DNA from: Agromyces archimandritae
GTDB taxonomy: Bacteria; Actinomycetota; Actinomycetes; Actinomycetales; Microbacteriaceae
DNA length: 64,000 nt
Assembly (NCBI RefSeq): GCF_018024495.1
Contig: NZ_CP071696.1
Location: 1-64,000, forward strand
Direction: 5' to 3'
The position numbers and the translations under genes are program-made. A model generated the notes under the pieces. That model was given only the letters and a program-made list of their open reading frames with translations. It made no database searches and was not told the DNA's origin. The number at the start of each line of letters is the position of its first letter. Within the stretch, counting starts at the first letter, position 1. Of the stretch, positions 25,391-35,083 are shown one piece after another.

Positions 25391-26989
25391 GTGCTCGCCG
25401 TCCACGACCTCGAGATCCGCGTCGGTGCGCGCCTGCTCATGGAGCACGTCTCGTTCCGGGTCGCGCCCGGCGACAAGATCGGCCTCGTCGGCCGCAACGG
25501 CGCCGGCAAGACGACCCTCACGAAGACCCTCGCCGGCGAGACCCTGCCGACCGACGGCCGCATCGACCGCTCCGGCGAGATCGGCTACCTGCCGCAGGAT
25601 CCGCGCTCCGGCGACCCCGAGATGCTCGCGCGCACGCGCATCCTCGACGCCCGCGGACTCGGATCCATCGCCCTCGGCATGCGCGAGGCCTCCGAGCTCA
25701 TGGCCAGCGACGATCCGGCCGTTGCCGAGAAGGCCATGAAACGCTACGGAACGCTCACCGACCGTTTCCAGGCCCTCGGCGGCTATGCGGCCGAGGCCGA
25801 GGCGGCATCCATCGCCTCGAACCTGAACCTGCCCGACCGCATCCTCGACCAGCCGCTGAAGACGCTCTCGGGCGGGCAGCGACGCCGCATCGAGCTCGCG
25901 CGCATCCTGTTCTCGGACGCCGACACGATGATCCTCGACGAGCCCACGAACCACCTCGATGCCGACTCGGTCGTGTGGCTCCGCGAATTCCTGAAGGCGT
26001 ACCAGGGCGGCGTCATCGTCATCACGCACGACGAGGAACTCGTCGGCGAGGTCGTCAACCGCGTCTTCTACCTCGACGCGAACCGTTCGCTCATCGACAT
26101 CTACAACATGGGCTGGAAGCATTACCAGCGCCAGCGCGCCGCCGACGAGGAACGCCGCAAGAAGGAACGCGTCAACGCCGAGAAGAAGGCCGACGCCCTG
26201 CGCACCCAGGCCGCGAAGTTCGGCGCGAAGGCCACGAAGGCCGCCGCAGCCCACCAGATGGTCGCACGCGCCGAGAAGCTGCTGTCGGGCCTGGAGGAGG
26301 TGCGGGCCGTCGATCGGGTCGCCAAGCTCCGCTTCCCGACGCCCGCACCGTGCGGACGCACCCCGATCACCGCGAGCGGTCTGTCGAAGTCGTACGGTTC
26401 GCTGGAGATCTTCACGGCCGTCGACCTCGCGATCGACCGCGGCTCGAAGGTCGTCATCATCGGCCTGAACGGCGCCGGCAAGACGACGCTGCTGCGGATC
26501 CTCGCGGGAGTGGATGCCCCCGACACCGGCTCCGTCGAGGCCGGCCACGGCCTCCGCATCGGCTACTACGCCCAGGAGCACGAGACGATCGACGTGGCCC
26601 GTTCGGTGCTGGACAACATGGTGAGCGCTTCGCCGAATCTCACCGAGACCGAGGCCCGCAAGGTCCTCGGCTCCTTCCTCTTCACCGGCGACGACGTGCA
26701 CAAGCCGGCCGGGGTGCTCTCCGGCGGCGAGAAGACGCGCCTGGCGCTTGCGATGATCGTCGTCAGCGGGGCGAACGTGCTGCTGCTGGACGAGCCGACG
26801 AACAACCTCGACCCGGCCAGCCGCGCCGAGATCCTCGACGCGCTCGCGCACTACGAGGGTTCCGTCGTGCTCGTCTCGCACGATCCGGGCGCGGTCGAGG
26901 CGCTGAACCCGGAGCGGGTCCTCATCATGCCCGACGGCGTCGAGGACCACTGGAGCCGCGAGTACCAGGAGCTCATCGAGCTGGCTTAG
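25391..26989 (+). CDS. ABC-F family ATPase (ribosome-acting)
   Basis: 532 residues with two ABC cassettes and no membrane segment. Walker A sites are GRNGAGKTT and GLNGAGKTT; signatures are LSGGQRRR and LSGGEKTR; Walker B sites are MILDEPTNHLD and LLLDEPTNNLD. The lysine/alanine-rich linker between them (RQRAADEERRKKERVNAEKK) is the P-site tRNA interaction motif region. ABC-F proteins act on ribosomes, as translation factors or for antibiotic protection; which applies is not evident. The stop codon overlaps the convergent SURF1 stop. Confidence 0.93.
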   Translation: MLAVHDLEIRVGARLLMEHVSFRVAPGDKIGLVGRNGAGKTTLTKTLAGETLPTDGRIDRSGEIGYLPQDPRSGDPEMLARTRILDARGLGSIALGMREASELMASDDPAVAEKAMKRYGTLTDRFQALGGYAAEAEAASIASNLNLPDRILDQPLKTLSGGQRRRIELARILFSDADTMILDEPTNHLDADSVVWLREFLKAYQGGVIVITHDEELVGEVVNRVFYLDANRSLIDIYNMGWKHYQRQRAADEERRKKERVNAEKKADALRTQAAKFGAKATKAAAAHQMVARAEKLLSGLEEVRAVDRVAKLRFPTPAPCGRTPITASGLSKSYGSLEIFTAVDLAIDRGSKVVIIGLNGAGKTTLLRILAGVDAPDTGSVEAGHGLRIGYYAQEHETIDVARSVLDNMVSASPNLTETEARKVLGSFLFTGDDVHKPAGVLSGGEKTRLALAMIVVSGANVLLLDEPTNNLDPASRAEILDALAHYEGSVVLVSHDPGAVEALNPERVLIMPDGVEDHWSREYQELIELA

Positions 26990-27897
26990 CGCCGATCCAG
27001 GATCTCGTCCTCGACGTCGGCGTCGTTCGGTTTCGTGCGGGCCCGCTTGGAGGCCTTCGGGCGGCGGGCGTAGCGCGTCTCCGCGTCGAAGGCGGCGGGT
27101 GCGGATGCCGGGTCGCGCCCATCGGGGCCGGCACCGGCATCCGCCGCGCCCTGTCGGCCTTCGGCCGCCTCTTCGATGCCGCGCTTCTCCTGCCTGGCGG
27201 CCCAGACGAGGCCGATGAAGGCGAGCAGCGCGAACACGTACCACTGCAGCGCATAGGAGAGGTGCGGGCCTTCGTCGCGTTCGGGCCGTGCGGACGGGTA
27301 GGGGAGTTCGCCGTCCGCCTGGGAGACGAGGAGTCCGTATGCGCCGGTGTACGTCGGTTCGCCGACGCGCTCGGCGAGTTCGTCGAGGTTGATGGTCGCG
27401 AGCACCTCGGCGGTCGAGGTGCGCCCGTCGATGGTGCCTTCGCCGGCCTTCAGCCGCGCGGCGACCGTCACATGGCCGTCGGGGGCGGCCGGCACCTCGC
27501 CGATGCCGCCGTCGGAGGCCGGCGGGACCCATCCGCGATCCACGGCGAAGACGAGACCGTCGTCGGTGCGGAACGGGGTGAGGATCTCATAGCCGACCGA
27601 GCCGCCGTAGGGGCGGTTGCGCACGAGGACCTCCTCGTCCGTGAGGTACCGGCCGGTGAGCTCGACGGGCAGCCACTTGTCGTCGGCGTCGAAGCCGTCG
27701 GGGTCGGGGAGCGCTTCGGCGACCGGGACGGGGTCGGCATCGTAGTTCGCATCGATGCGGGCGACCTCGGTGAGGGCTTCGGCACGACGATTCAGCTGCC
27801 AGGTGCCGAGCCCCGAACACACGATCGCGAAGACGATGACGAGCGCGAGATAGCCGGCCCAGCGGCCGCTCACGAGGAAGCGCCACCCCGGGTTCAC
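26986..27897 (-). CDS. SURF1 family protein (cytochrome oxidase assembly)
   Basis: 303 residues from a GTG. The first TM segment is YLALVIVFAIVCSGLGTWQLNRR, with the family GTWQ motif. The conserved VLVRNRPYGGSVGYEILTPFRTDDGLVFAVDRGWVPP follows, and a second TM (YVFALLAFIGLVWAAR) comes late, before a charged tail of about 65 residues. SURF1 helps heme a/CuB assembly of aa3 oxidase. The start overlaps the upstream stop as GTGA, so it is translationally coupled to the 75-residue gene. Confidence 0.9.
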   Translation of the reverse strand: MNPGWRFLVSGRWAGYLALVIVFAIVCSGLGTWQLNRRAEALTEVARIDANYDADPVPVAEALPDPDGFDADDKWLPVELTGRYLTDEEVLVRNRPYGGSVGYEILTPFRTDDGLVFAVDRGWVPPASDGGIGEVPAAPDGHVTVAARLKAGEGTIDGRTSTAEVLATINLDELAERVGEPTYTGAYGLLVSQADGELPYPSARPERDEGPHLSYALQWYVFALLAFIGLVWAARQEKRGIEEAAEGRQGAADAGAGPDGRDPASAPAAFDAETRYARRPKASKRARTKPNDADVEDEILDRR

Positions 27898-28117
27898 GAT
27901 GCCGCCCCGTCGCCGAAGGCGCGCACCTCGAGCGGGAAGTCGCGGGCGGCGAGGAACTCGCGGAGGAAGCCGAGGTGCTCGTCGCAGGCGAGCCAGGTCT
28001 TCACACGCGTCTCCTCGTGGATCTTGGGGTTGCGCCAGTCGATGCGCCAGGCGGCGGGTTCGCCGCATCCGGCGCGGGAGCATGCGTCGGCGGCCGGGCC
28101 GCTGCCGAGTCCGAGCA

Positions 28118-28121
<4 letters not shown>
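27894..28121 (-). CDS. Small Cys/His protein, possibly zinc-binding
   Basis: 75 residues with C-x4-C (DACSRAGCGEPAAWRIDWRNPKI) and CDEH later, a possible C4/C3H zinc site. The region WRIDWRNPKIHEETRVKTWLACDEH is conserved in actinobacterial hypothetical proteins next to SURF1, as far as I recall. Function unknown. It lies between DUF3099 and SURF1 with 4-nt overlaps on both sides. The ATG at 28121 is followed by a second ATG. Confidence 0.75.
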
Positions 28122-29313
<1,192 letters not shown>

Positions 29314-29332
29314 GGCTCGACCGAACTGAGGC

Positions 29333-29962
29333 TCAACCGAGCAGGGCGATCGCGTTCGACAGGTCGCGGTCGACGATCGCGAGGTCGGCGCGTTCGCGCA
29401 CGACGGGCTTCGCGCAGAAGGCGACGCCGAGGCCGGCCGCCTCGAGCATGAGCAGGTCATTGGCGCCGTCGCCGACGGCGATCGTGTTCCGCGGGTGGAT
29501 GCCGGAGGCCGCCGCCCATTCGGCCAGCGCCTCGCGCTTGGCCGCGGCGTCGATGATCGGCCCGTCGACCAGGCCGGTGAGGCGCCCGTCTGCGACTTCG
29601 AGCCGGTTCGCGCGCACATGGTCGAGCCCGAGTTCGGCGGCCAGGGGGTCCAGGAGTTCGTGGAAGCCTCCGGAGACGACCCCGGTGCGGCCGCCCCGCG
29701 ATCGCACGGCCGCGATGAGCTCGCGCGCGCCGCGGGTCGGCGTCATCCGCTCGCGAACCTCGGCGAAGACCTCGACGGGCAGGCCGGCGAGGGTCGCGAC
29801 GCGTTCGCGCAGGCTCGCGGCGAAATCGAGCTCGCCGCGCATGGCGCGTCCGGTGACCTCGGCGACGCGTTCGAGGCTTCCGGCCCGCTCGGCGAGGAGC
29901 TCGATGGCCTCCTGGTCGATGAGCGTGGAGTCGGCGTCGAAGACGAGGAGGGGACCGGGCAT
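29333..29962 (-). CDS. serB: Phosphoserine phosphatase
   Basis: 209 residues of the HAD superfamily. Motif I is VFDADSTLID (nucleophile and acid Asp), motif II is VSGGFHE, the Lys is in AAAKREAL, and motif III is AVGDGANDLLML. The GGFHELLDPLA block matches SerB, making L-serine from phosphoserine. It lacks the N-terminal ACT domain of longer SerB proteins. A minus-strand TACCCT lies 6 nt before the ATG. It is convergent with fabG. Confidence 0.92.
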   Translation of the reverse strand: MPGPLLVFDADSTLIDQEAIELLAERAGSLERVAEVTGRAMRGELDFAASLRERVATLAGLPVEVFAEVRERMTPTRGARELIAAVRSRGGRTGVVSGGFHELLDPLAAELGLDHVRANRLEVADGRLTGLVDGPIIDAAAKREALAEWAAASGIHPRNTIAVGDGANDLLMLEAAGLGVAFCAKPVVRERADLAIVDRDLSNAIALLG

Positions 29963-29968
29963 CCACCC

Positions 29969-29974
29969 AGGGTA
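29969..29974 (-). promoter_or_regulatory. -10 box of a leaderless promoter (serB)
   Basis: Minus-strand TACCCT, 6 nt before the serB ATG. Confidence 0.45.
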
Positions 29975-30016
29975 GCGAGTGGCCGGAGCGTGTCTGAGCG
30001 CCCTCTCCGAGACGGC

Positions 30017-30022
30017 TAGCAT
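30017..30022 (+). promoter_or_regulatory. -10 box of a leaderless promoter (ABC ATPase)
   Basis: TAGCAT, 7 nt before the ATG at 30030. It overlaps an alternative in-frame ATG at 30021, which is a reason to prefer the later start. Confidence 0.55.
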
Positions 30023-30029
30023 GGTGGGC

Positions 30030-30821
30030 ATGGCGAGCACGGTTCTGCAGTTCGATGACGTCTCAGTGGTGCGCGACGGCAACACGATCCTCGACTCGGT
30101 GAGCTGGACCGTCGCATCCGATGAGCGCTGGGCGATCCTCGGCCCCAACGGAGCCGGCAAGACGACGATGCTCCAGCTCGCCGCGGCCGCCATGCACCCC
30201 ACGAAGGGCACGGTGGAGGTGCTGCAGGAGCGCCTCGGCAAGGTCGACGTGTTCGAACTGCGCCCCATGATCGGCTTCGCCTCGACCGCGATGGCCCGCC
30301 GCATTCCCGCGAACGAGACCGTGAAGGACGCGGTGCTGACCGCCGCGTACTCGGTGACCGGCCGCTGGAACGAGGAGTACGAGGGCATCGACGACCGCCG
30401 CGCCAAGCGCGTGCTCGAGGAGTGGGGGCTCGAAGCCCTCGCCGACCGCCGATTCGGCAACCTCTCCGACGGCGAGCAGAAGCGCGTGCAGATCGCACGC
30501 GCCGTCATGACCGACCCGGAGCTGCTGCTGCTCGACGAGCCGGCCGCGAGCCTCGACCTCGGCGCCCGCGAAGAACTCGTCGGCCTGCTCGGCGGCTACG
30601 CGTCCTCCCCGTCGTCGCCGGCGATCGTCATGGTCACCCACCATGTCGAAGAGATCCCGAGGGGCTTCACGCACGCCCTCCTGCTCCGCGAGGGCCGGAT
30701 CGTCGCCGAAGGCCCCTTCGCGGAGGCCCTGACCTCAGATACCCTGAGCGACGCGTTCGGCATTCCGATCGAGCTCACCGAGGCCGACGGGCGGTATGCC
30801 GCTCGCGCCGCCTCCGCCTGA
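30030..30821 (+). CDS. ABC transporter ATP-binding protein (single cassette)
   Basis: 263 residues. Walker A is GPNGAGKTT, Q-loop region FELRPMIGFASTAMA, signature LSDGEQKRV, Walker B LLLLDEPAASLD, H-loop VTHHVEEI. No permease gene is adjacent, and the signature (LSDGE) is like that of the ModF/YlmA type of soluble iron- or molybdate-like ATPases. The partner is unknown. It is divergent from serB and followed by rpmE. Confidence 0.85.
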   Translation: MASTVLQFDDVSVVRDGNTILDSVSWTVASDERWAILGPNGAGKTTMLQLAAAAMHPTKGTVEVLQERLGKVDVFELRPMIGFASTAMARRIPANETVKDAVLTAAYSVTGRWNEEYEGIDDRRAKRVLEEWGLEALADRRFGNLSDGEQKRVQIARAVMTDPELLLLDEPAASLDLGAREELVGLLGGYASSPSSPAIVMVTHHVEEIPRGFTHALLLREGRIVAEGPFAEALTSDTLSDAFGIPIELTEADGRYAARAASA

Positions 30822-30841
30822 GCATCCGGCCGCTGATCTGC

Positions 30842-30959
30842 TAGACTCGACAGCTGGCCCCCGGCCTTCCGGCTGCGGTGCCGACATGCGTGCGCCGAGC
30901 AGCGATTCCGATCCGGCCCGGCGATCCCCATCCAGCCACGAACCAGCAAGGAAGTCTTC
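30842..30959 (+). promoter_or_regulatory. rpmE promoter and long 5' leader, candidate L31 leader RNA
   Basis: TAGACT (30842-30847) is followed by an about 105-nt leader. Near the transcription start a GC-rich hairpin is possible (GGC-CCCC-GGCC-TTCC-GGCT-GCGG-TGCC). Structured L31 leaders that mediate autogenous control have been described in actinobacteria; whether this is one was not tested against a covariance model. No Zur-like palindrome was seen. Confidence 0.35.
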
Positions 30960-31208
30960 ATGAAGACCGACATCCACCCCGCATACGCTCCCGTCGTCTT
31001 CCGCGACCTCGCCTCGGGCGAAACCTTCCTCACCCGCTCGACCGCGACGAGCGAGAAGACGATCGACCTCGACGGCACCACCTACCCCGTCATCGACGTC
31101 GAGATCTCCTCGGCCTCGCACCCGTTCTACACGGGCAAGCAGCGCATCCTCGACTCGGCCGGCCGAGTCGAGAAGTTCAACCAGCGCTTCAAGGCCTTCG
31201 GCAAGTAA
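30960..31208 (+). CDS. rpmE2: 50S ribosomal protein L31, type B (zinc-independent)
   Basis: 82 residues: [28 protein letters not shown] ... [12 protein letters not shown] ... [13 protein letters not shown]. The CxxC zinc residues of type A L31 are absent, so this is the C-minus paralogue usually induced under zinc limitation. CAAGGAAG precedes the ATG. A terminator follows at 31220. Confidence 0.95.
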   Translation: MKTDIHPAYAPVVFRDLASGETFLTRSTATSEKTIDLDGTTYPVIDVEISSASHPFYTGKQRILDSAGRVEKFNQRFKAFGK

Positions 31209-31219
31209 GCCGTTCCGGC

Positions 31220-31247
31220 AGGCGGGCGTCCCGAGGGGCGCCCGCCT
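31220..31247. terminator. Hairpin terminator between rpmE2 and the exonuclease gene
   Basis: A 13-bp stem with one G-T pair (AGGCGGGCGTCCC-GA-GGG...) in the gap between convergent genes, followed by TTCGT. Confidence 0.8.
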
Positions 31248-31291
31248 TCGTCGTGCATGCGGACCGGCGCGCGGGCGAGCCCTGCACCGGC

Positions 31292-31993
31292 TCAGCGAAC
31301 CGGCCAGACGCCCGAGGCCGTGAAGTCCGGGCTGCCGTTCGCCCGCCGCCACGCCTGGTAGCTCTCGGCCTGCTCGCGGCTCCACGCGATCTGCCGGGCG
31401 TGCATGGCGGCAGCGTCCAGCTCGGCGAGCTCGGGGAAGGCGCGCGCGATCGCCTGCGCCACGAGACCGGCGGCCAGGGCATCCGCCCCGGCGTCGTGGG
31501 CCGTCTCGAGTTCGACCCCGTAGTGGGCCGACGTCGCCGCGAGGGTGCGCTTGCCGCGACGATAACGGTCGACGGCCTTGTCGATGATGTAGGGGTCGAC
31601 GACCGGAGCCGGGTCGCCGAGGCCCGCAAGGCCGTAGCGAGCGGCCTCCCGGTCGAGGATCGTGAGGTCGTAGGCGGCGTTGTAGGCCGTGATCGCCGCC
31701 CCGTCGGCCCGCGCCTGCCCGAGCACACCGAGGATCTCGGCGACGGCGGCCGGCGGCGGCATGCCTTCGGCCCGCGCGCGCTCGGTCGTGATGCCGTGCA
31801 CGGCGGTTGCTCCCGGCGGGATCTCCACGCCCGGGTCGATCAGCCAGCCGTGCTGATGCGCGACGCGGCCGGCGGCATCGAGCACGCCCACGTGGGCGGT
31901 GACGATACGGCTGGTCTCGTGGTCGATGCCGGTGGTCTCGAGATCGAAGACGGCGAGACTCGCGGCCCAGGGGGCGGTGACGATGAGATCCAT
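31292..31993 (-). CDS. DnaQ-like 3'-5' exonuclease domain protein
   Basis: 233 residues with the DEDDh residues: VFDLETTGID (Asp/Glu), AYNAAYDLTILDRE (Asp), and HDAGADALAA (His/Asp). The length fits stand-alone exonuclease-domain proteins rather than PolIII epsilon of the UvrC-fused type. It likely trims DNA or RNA 3' ends. A minus-strand TACAGT lies 7 nt before the ATG. It is convergent with rpmE2. Confidence 0.9.
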   Translation of the reverse strand: MDLIVTAPWAASLAVFDLETTGIDHETSRIVTAHVGVLDAAGRVAHQHGWLIDPGVEIPPGATAVHGITTERARAEGMPPPAAVAEILGVLGQARADGAAITAYNAAYDLTILDREAARYGLAGLGDPAPVVDPYIIDKAVDRYRRGKRTLAATSAHYGVELETAHDAGADALAAGLVAQAIARAFPELAELDAAAMHARQIAWSREQAESYQAWRRANGSPDFTASGVWPVR

Positions 31994-32000
31994 GCCGGCG

Positions 32001-32006
32001 ACTGTA
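32001..32006 (-). promoter_or_regulatory. -10 box of a leaderless promoter (exonuclease)
   Basis: Minus-strand TACAGT, 7 nt before the ATG at 31993. Confidence 0.55.
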
Positions 32007-32108
32007 CCGGGGCCCGGCGACACGGTCGTTCCACGGAGGCGGCGCGGCGGCCGGCATCGCCCCGGCGAATCGTCGGGCGGGCGCAGGGGCCGGTCAGGCT
32101 GCTGCCCG

Positions 32109-32114
32109 TACACT
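32109..32114 (+). promoter_or_regulatory. -10 box of a leaderless promoter (hydrolase operon)
   Basis: TACACT, 7 nt before the ATG at 32122. Confidence 0.6.
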
Positions 32115-32121
32115 GGAGCCG

Positions 32122-33015
32122 ATGATCGCCTCCCCCTACGCCGACGCCCTCGGTCGCATCCCCGTGCGCTCCCATTCGGCGGACGTGCTCGGTTCCGACA
32201 CCTGGTGGTGGGAGTACGGCGATTCGGATGCGCCGACGACGATGGTCTTCGTGCACGGCTTCCGCGGCGACCACCACGGCCTCGAGCCGATCGTGGCCGG
32301 CCTGCCGGGCGTGCGCGTGCTGATGCCGGACCTGCCGGGCTTCGGCCGTTCCGGCCCGCTGCCGGAGGGCGGCCACGGCATCACCGGCTACTCCGCGTGG
32401 CTCGCGGCGTTCGTCGCCGGCCTCGGCCTGGCCGAACCGCCCGTCGTCCTCGGCCACTCCTTCGGCTCGATCATCGTCTCGGCCGCCGTCTCGGCCGGCA
32501 TGCCGGTTTCGCGCGTCGTGCTCGTCAACCCGATCGGCGCCCCCGCGTTGGAGGGTCCGCGCGGCATCATGACGCGGCTCGCGGTGCTCTATTACCGGGC
32601 CGGGGCCGCGCTTCCGGAGCGGGCCGGGTTCGGGCTGCTGCGCAATCGCATCGTCGTGCGCATCATGAGCATGGTGATGGCCAAGACCCGCGACCCCGCG
32701 CTGCGGCGCTGGATCCACGACCAGCACGACCGGTACTTCTCCGCCTTCCGCGACCGCGACGTCGTGCTGCAGGCCTTCCGCGCCTCGGTCTCGCACGATG
32801 TGCGCGAGTACGCCGCCGACATCCGCACGCCCGTGCTGCTCGTCGCCGCCGCACGCGACGACATCACCCCCATCGCCGCCCAGCACGCCCTGCAGCGCCG
32901 CTTCGCCGACGCCCGCCTCGAGGTCGTGCCCGAGGTCGGCCACCTGATCCACTACGAAGCCCCCGAGCGGGCGGCCCGCGCCGTCCGCACGTTCCTGGAG
33001 GAAGATCCCGCGTGA
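32122..33015 (+). CDS. Alpha/beta hydrolase
   Basis: 297 residues. Oxyanion region VFVHGFRGDHHG, nucleophile elbow GHSFGS, Asp in ARDDITP and His in VGHLIHYE. There is no signal peptide. Substrate unknown. The stop overlaps the GTG of the glycosyltransferase by 4 nt (GTGA), so the two are co-translated. The pairing may point to a lipid or glycolipid substrate, but this is only a suggestion. Confidence 0.88.
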   Translation: MIASPYADALGRIPVRSHSADVLGSDTWWWEYGDSDAPTTMVFVHGFRGDHHGLEPIVAGLPGVRVLMPDLPGFGRSGPLPEGGHGITGYSAWLAAFVAGLGLAEPPVVLGHSFGSIIVSAAVSAGMPVSRVVLVNPIGAPALEGPRGIMTRLAVLYYRAGAALPERAGFGLLRNRIVVRIMSMVMAKTRDPALRRWIHDQHDRYFSAFRDRDVVLQAFRASVSHDVREYAADIRTPVLLVAAARDDITPIAAQHALQRRFADARLEVVPEVGHLIHYEAPERAARAVRTFLEEDPA

Positions 33016-34127
33016 AGATCGTCGTCGACTGCCGCTACACCCGGATCGGCCGGCACGACGGCATCAGCCGCTTCACGGCGGGCATCGTCGAGGCCCTGGC
33101 CGAACGGCACCCGGTCACCATGCTGATCAGCGACCACCGCCAGCTCGAACTGCTGCCGCAGCTGCCGTGGCAGCTGGTCGGCGCCCCCACGAGCATCCTC
33201 GAACCGTTCGTCGGCTTCCGCGTGCGCCGGCTGAAGCCCGATGTCGTGTTCTCGCCCATGCAGACGATGGGATCCTGGGGTCGCACGTACCGGCTCATCC
33301 TCACCCTGCACGACCTCATCTACTACGAGCACCGCACGCCGCCGCGCGACCTGCCGGCGCCGATCCGCCTGCTGTGGCGCCTATACCACCTCGCATGGTG
33401 GCCGCAGCGGCTGCTGCTGAACCGGGCCGACGCCGTCGTCACGGTCTCGGAGACGACCGCAGGGCTCATCAGCGAGCACGAGTTGACGCGCCGAGAGGTC
33501 TCGGTCGTGCCGAACGCGGCGGATGCCCTGGCGCCCGTCACCCTGCCGCGCACCCGGCCGACCCGCAAACGCCTCGTCTACATGGGCTCGTACATGCCGT
33601 ACAAGAACGTCGAGACCCTCGTGCGCGCCGCAGCGCTCATGCCCGACTACGAGCTGCACCTGCTCGGCAAGGTCGGCGACGCCGACCGTCGACGCCTGCA
33701 CGCGCTCGGCCCGCAGGGGTACGTGGTGTTCCACAACGGGGTGAGCGACGCCGACTACGGGTCGATGCTCGCGAACGCGACCGCGCTCGTGCATGCCTCC
33801 AAGGCCGAGGGCTTCGGCATCCCGCTCGTCGAAGCGATGCGCCTGGGCACCCCCGTCGTCGTCAGCGACACCCCGATCTTCCGAGAGATCGGCGGCGAGG
33901 CCGCCCGCTACTTCGACGCCGACTCGCCCGAGGCGCTCGTCGCCCGAATCCGCGAACTCGAGGAACCGGGGCAGTGGGAGGCGGCGAGCGAGGCGGGCCT
34001 GGCCGAATCCGAACGCTTCACCTGGGCGGCCTCGGCCGACCGGCTGCTCGAGGTCATCGGCCGCACGATGACGATGCCGCCCGGGATGCCGCTGCCGAAG
34101 CGCCGGCCGGCGAAGCGAACGGACTGA
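33012..34127 (+). CDS. GT4-family glycosyltransferase
   Basis: 371 residues, GT-B fold. N-terminal MKIVVDCRYTRIGRHDGISRFTAGIVEAL; C-terminal nucleotide-sugar site KRLVYMGSYMPYKNVETLV and HASKAEGFGIPLVEAMRLGTPVV with the E-x7-E motif. Resembles WsaF/mannosyltransferase-like retaining enzymes that use GDP- or UDP-sugars at the inner membrane face. The GTG start overlaps the hydrolase stop. Acceptor unknown. Confidence 0.9.
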   Translation: MKIVVDCRYTRIGRHDGISRFTAGIVEALAERHPVTMLISDHRQLELLPQLPWQLVGAPTSILEPFVGFRVRRLKPDVVFSPMQTMGSWGRTYRLILTLHDLIYYEHRTPPRDLPAPIRLLWRLYHLAWWPQRLLLNRADAVVTVSETTAGLISEHELTRREVSVVPNAADALAPVTLPRTRPTRKRLVYMGSYMPYKNVETLVRAAALMPDYELHLLGKVGDADRRRLHALGPQGYVVFHNGVSDADYGSMLANATALVHASKAEGFGIPLVEAMRLGTPVVVSDTPIFREIGGEAARYFDADSPEALVARIRELEEPGQWEAASEAGLAESERFTWAASADRLLEVIGRTMTMPPGMPLPKRRPAKRTD

Positions 34128-34163
34128 GCGAACGGACTGTGCCGGCGGACCGAGGCGGAGAGC

Positions 34164-34994
34164 TCACCCGGCGAGCGCGTCGGCGAGGGCCAGGAGCGTC
34201 TCGGTCGTGCCCGCGTCGATCTTCACGCTCGCGCGCGCGTCGCCGCGGGTCTCGCCGCGGTTCACGATGACGATCGGCATCCGCCGGCGCCTGGCCTGCT
34301 CGAGCAGGCGGATGCCGGAGTTCACGACGAGCGAGGAGCCGGCCACGAGCAGCACATCGCTCGCGGAGACGAGCGAGGCCGCCGTGCGGAAGACCTCGAC
34401 GGGCACGAACTCGCCGAAGAAGACCACATCGGGCTTCAGCATGCCGCCGCACACGGTGCAGTCGGGCACGATCATCTCGTCGATGCGGTCGACCTCGACG
34501 TCGCCGTCGGGGCGCTGCCGCACCTCCTGGTCCAGGTCGAACCAGGGGTTCAGGTCTTCGAGGCGGGTCGCGACCGACTGCCTGGCGAAGGACTGCCCGC
34601 AGGCGAGGCATACGACCCGGTCCATGCTGCCGTGCAGTTCGACGACGTGCCGGCTGCCGGCGCGTCGGTGCAGGCCGTCGACGTTCTGCGTGACGACGCC
34701 GGTGACGGCGCCGGCCGACTCGAGGCGCGCGAGGGCCTCGTGCCCCGCGTTCGGGCGGGCGCTGCCGAAGCTCCGCCAGCCGAGGTGGCTGCCGGCCCAG
34801 TAGCGGCGCCTCGCGGCATCCGAGGAGCGGAAGGTCTGGAAGGTCATCGGCGTGCGCACCGGGGCACCCTCGCCGCGGTAATCGGGGATGCCCGAGTCGG
34901 TCGAGACGCCCGCGCCGGTCAGCACCGCGGTGCGCGCGCCCGTCATGAGCGCGCGCGCCTCGTCGATGCCGGCGGTCTGGGTCAGGATGTTCAT
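34164..34994 (-). CDS. Sir2-family NAD-dependent protein deacylase
   Basis: 276 residues. NAD-binding GAGVSTDSGIPDYRG, TQNVDGLHRRAGSR, catalytic His in ELHGSM, zinc cysteines CLAC and CTVC, and GSSLVVNSG near the end. It removes acyl groups from lysines using NAD. The linker of about 40 residues between the zinc pairs fits a SIR2 of the mitochondrial/SirTM-like or class II type. A TGAGGGG ribosome site precedes the ATG, and minus-strand TACACT lies at 35018-35023. Confidence 0.92.
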   Translation of the reverse strand: MNILTQTAGIDEARALMTGARTAVLTGAGVSTDSGIPDYRGEGAPVRTPMTFQTFRSSDAARRRYWAGSHLGWRSFGSARPNAGHEALARLESAGAVTGVVTQNVDGLHRRAGSRHVVELHGSMDRVVCLACGQSFARQSVATRLEDLNPWFDLDQEVRQRPDGDVEVDRIDEMIVPDCTVCGGMLKPDVVFFGEFVPVEVFRTAASLVSASDVLLVAGSSLVVNSGIRLLEQARRRRMPIVIVNRGETRGDARASVKIDAGTTETLLALADALAG

Positions 34995-35083
34995 GGCGGA
35001 TCCCCTCACTGCTCCCGAGTGTAAACGCGCTCGTTTTCCGGTTTGTTTCCGAGCGGGCCACACTTGGAGGGAAGGGAGCACGG

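Noticed and set aside
34128..34163. Short direct repeat GCGAACGGACTG at the end of the glycosyltransferase gene
   Set aside because: Two copies of about 12 nt around a stop codon; too small to mean more than local duplication.
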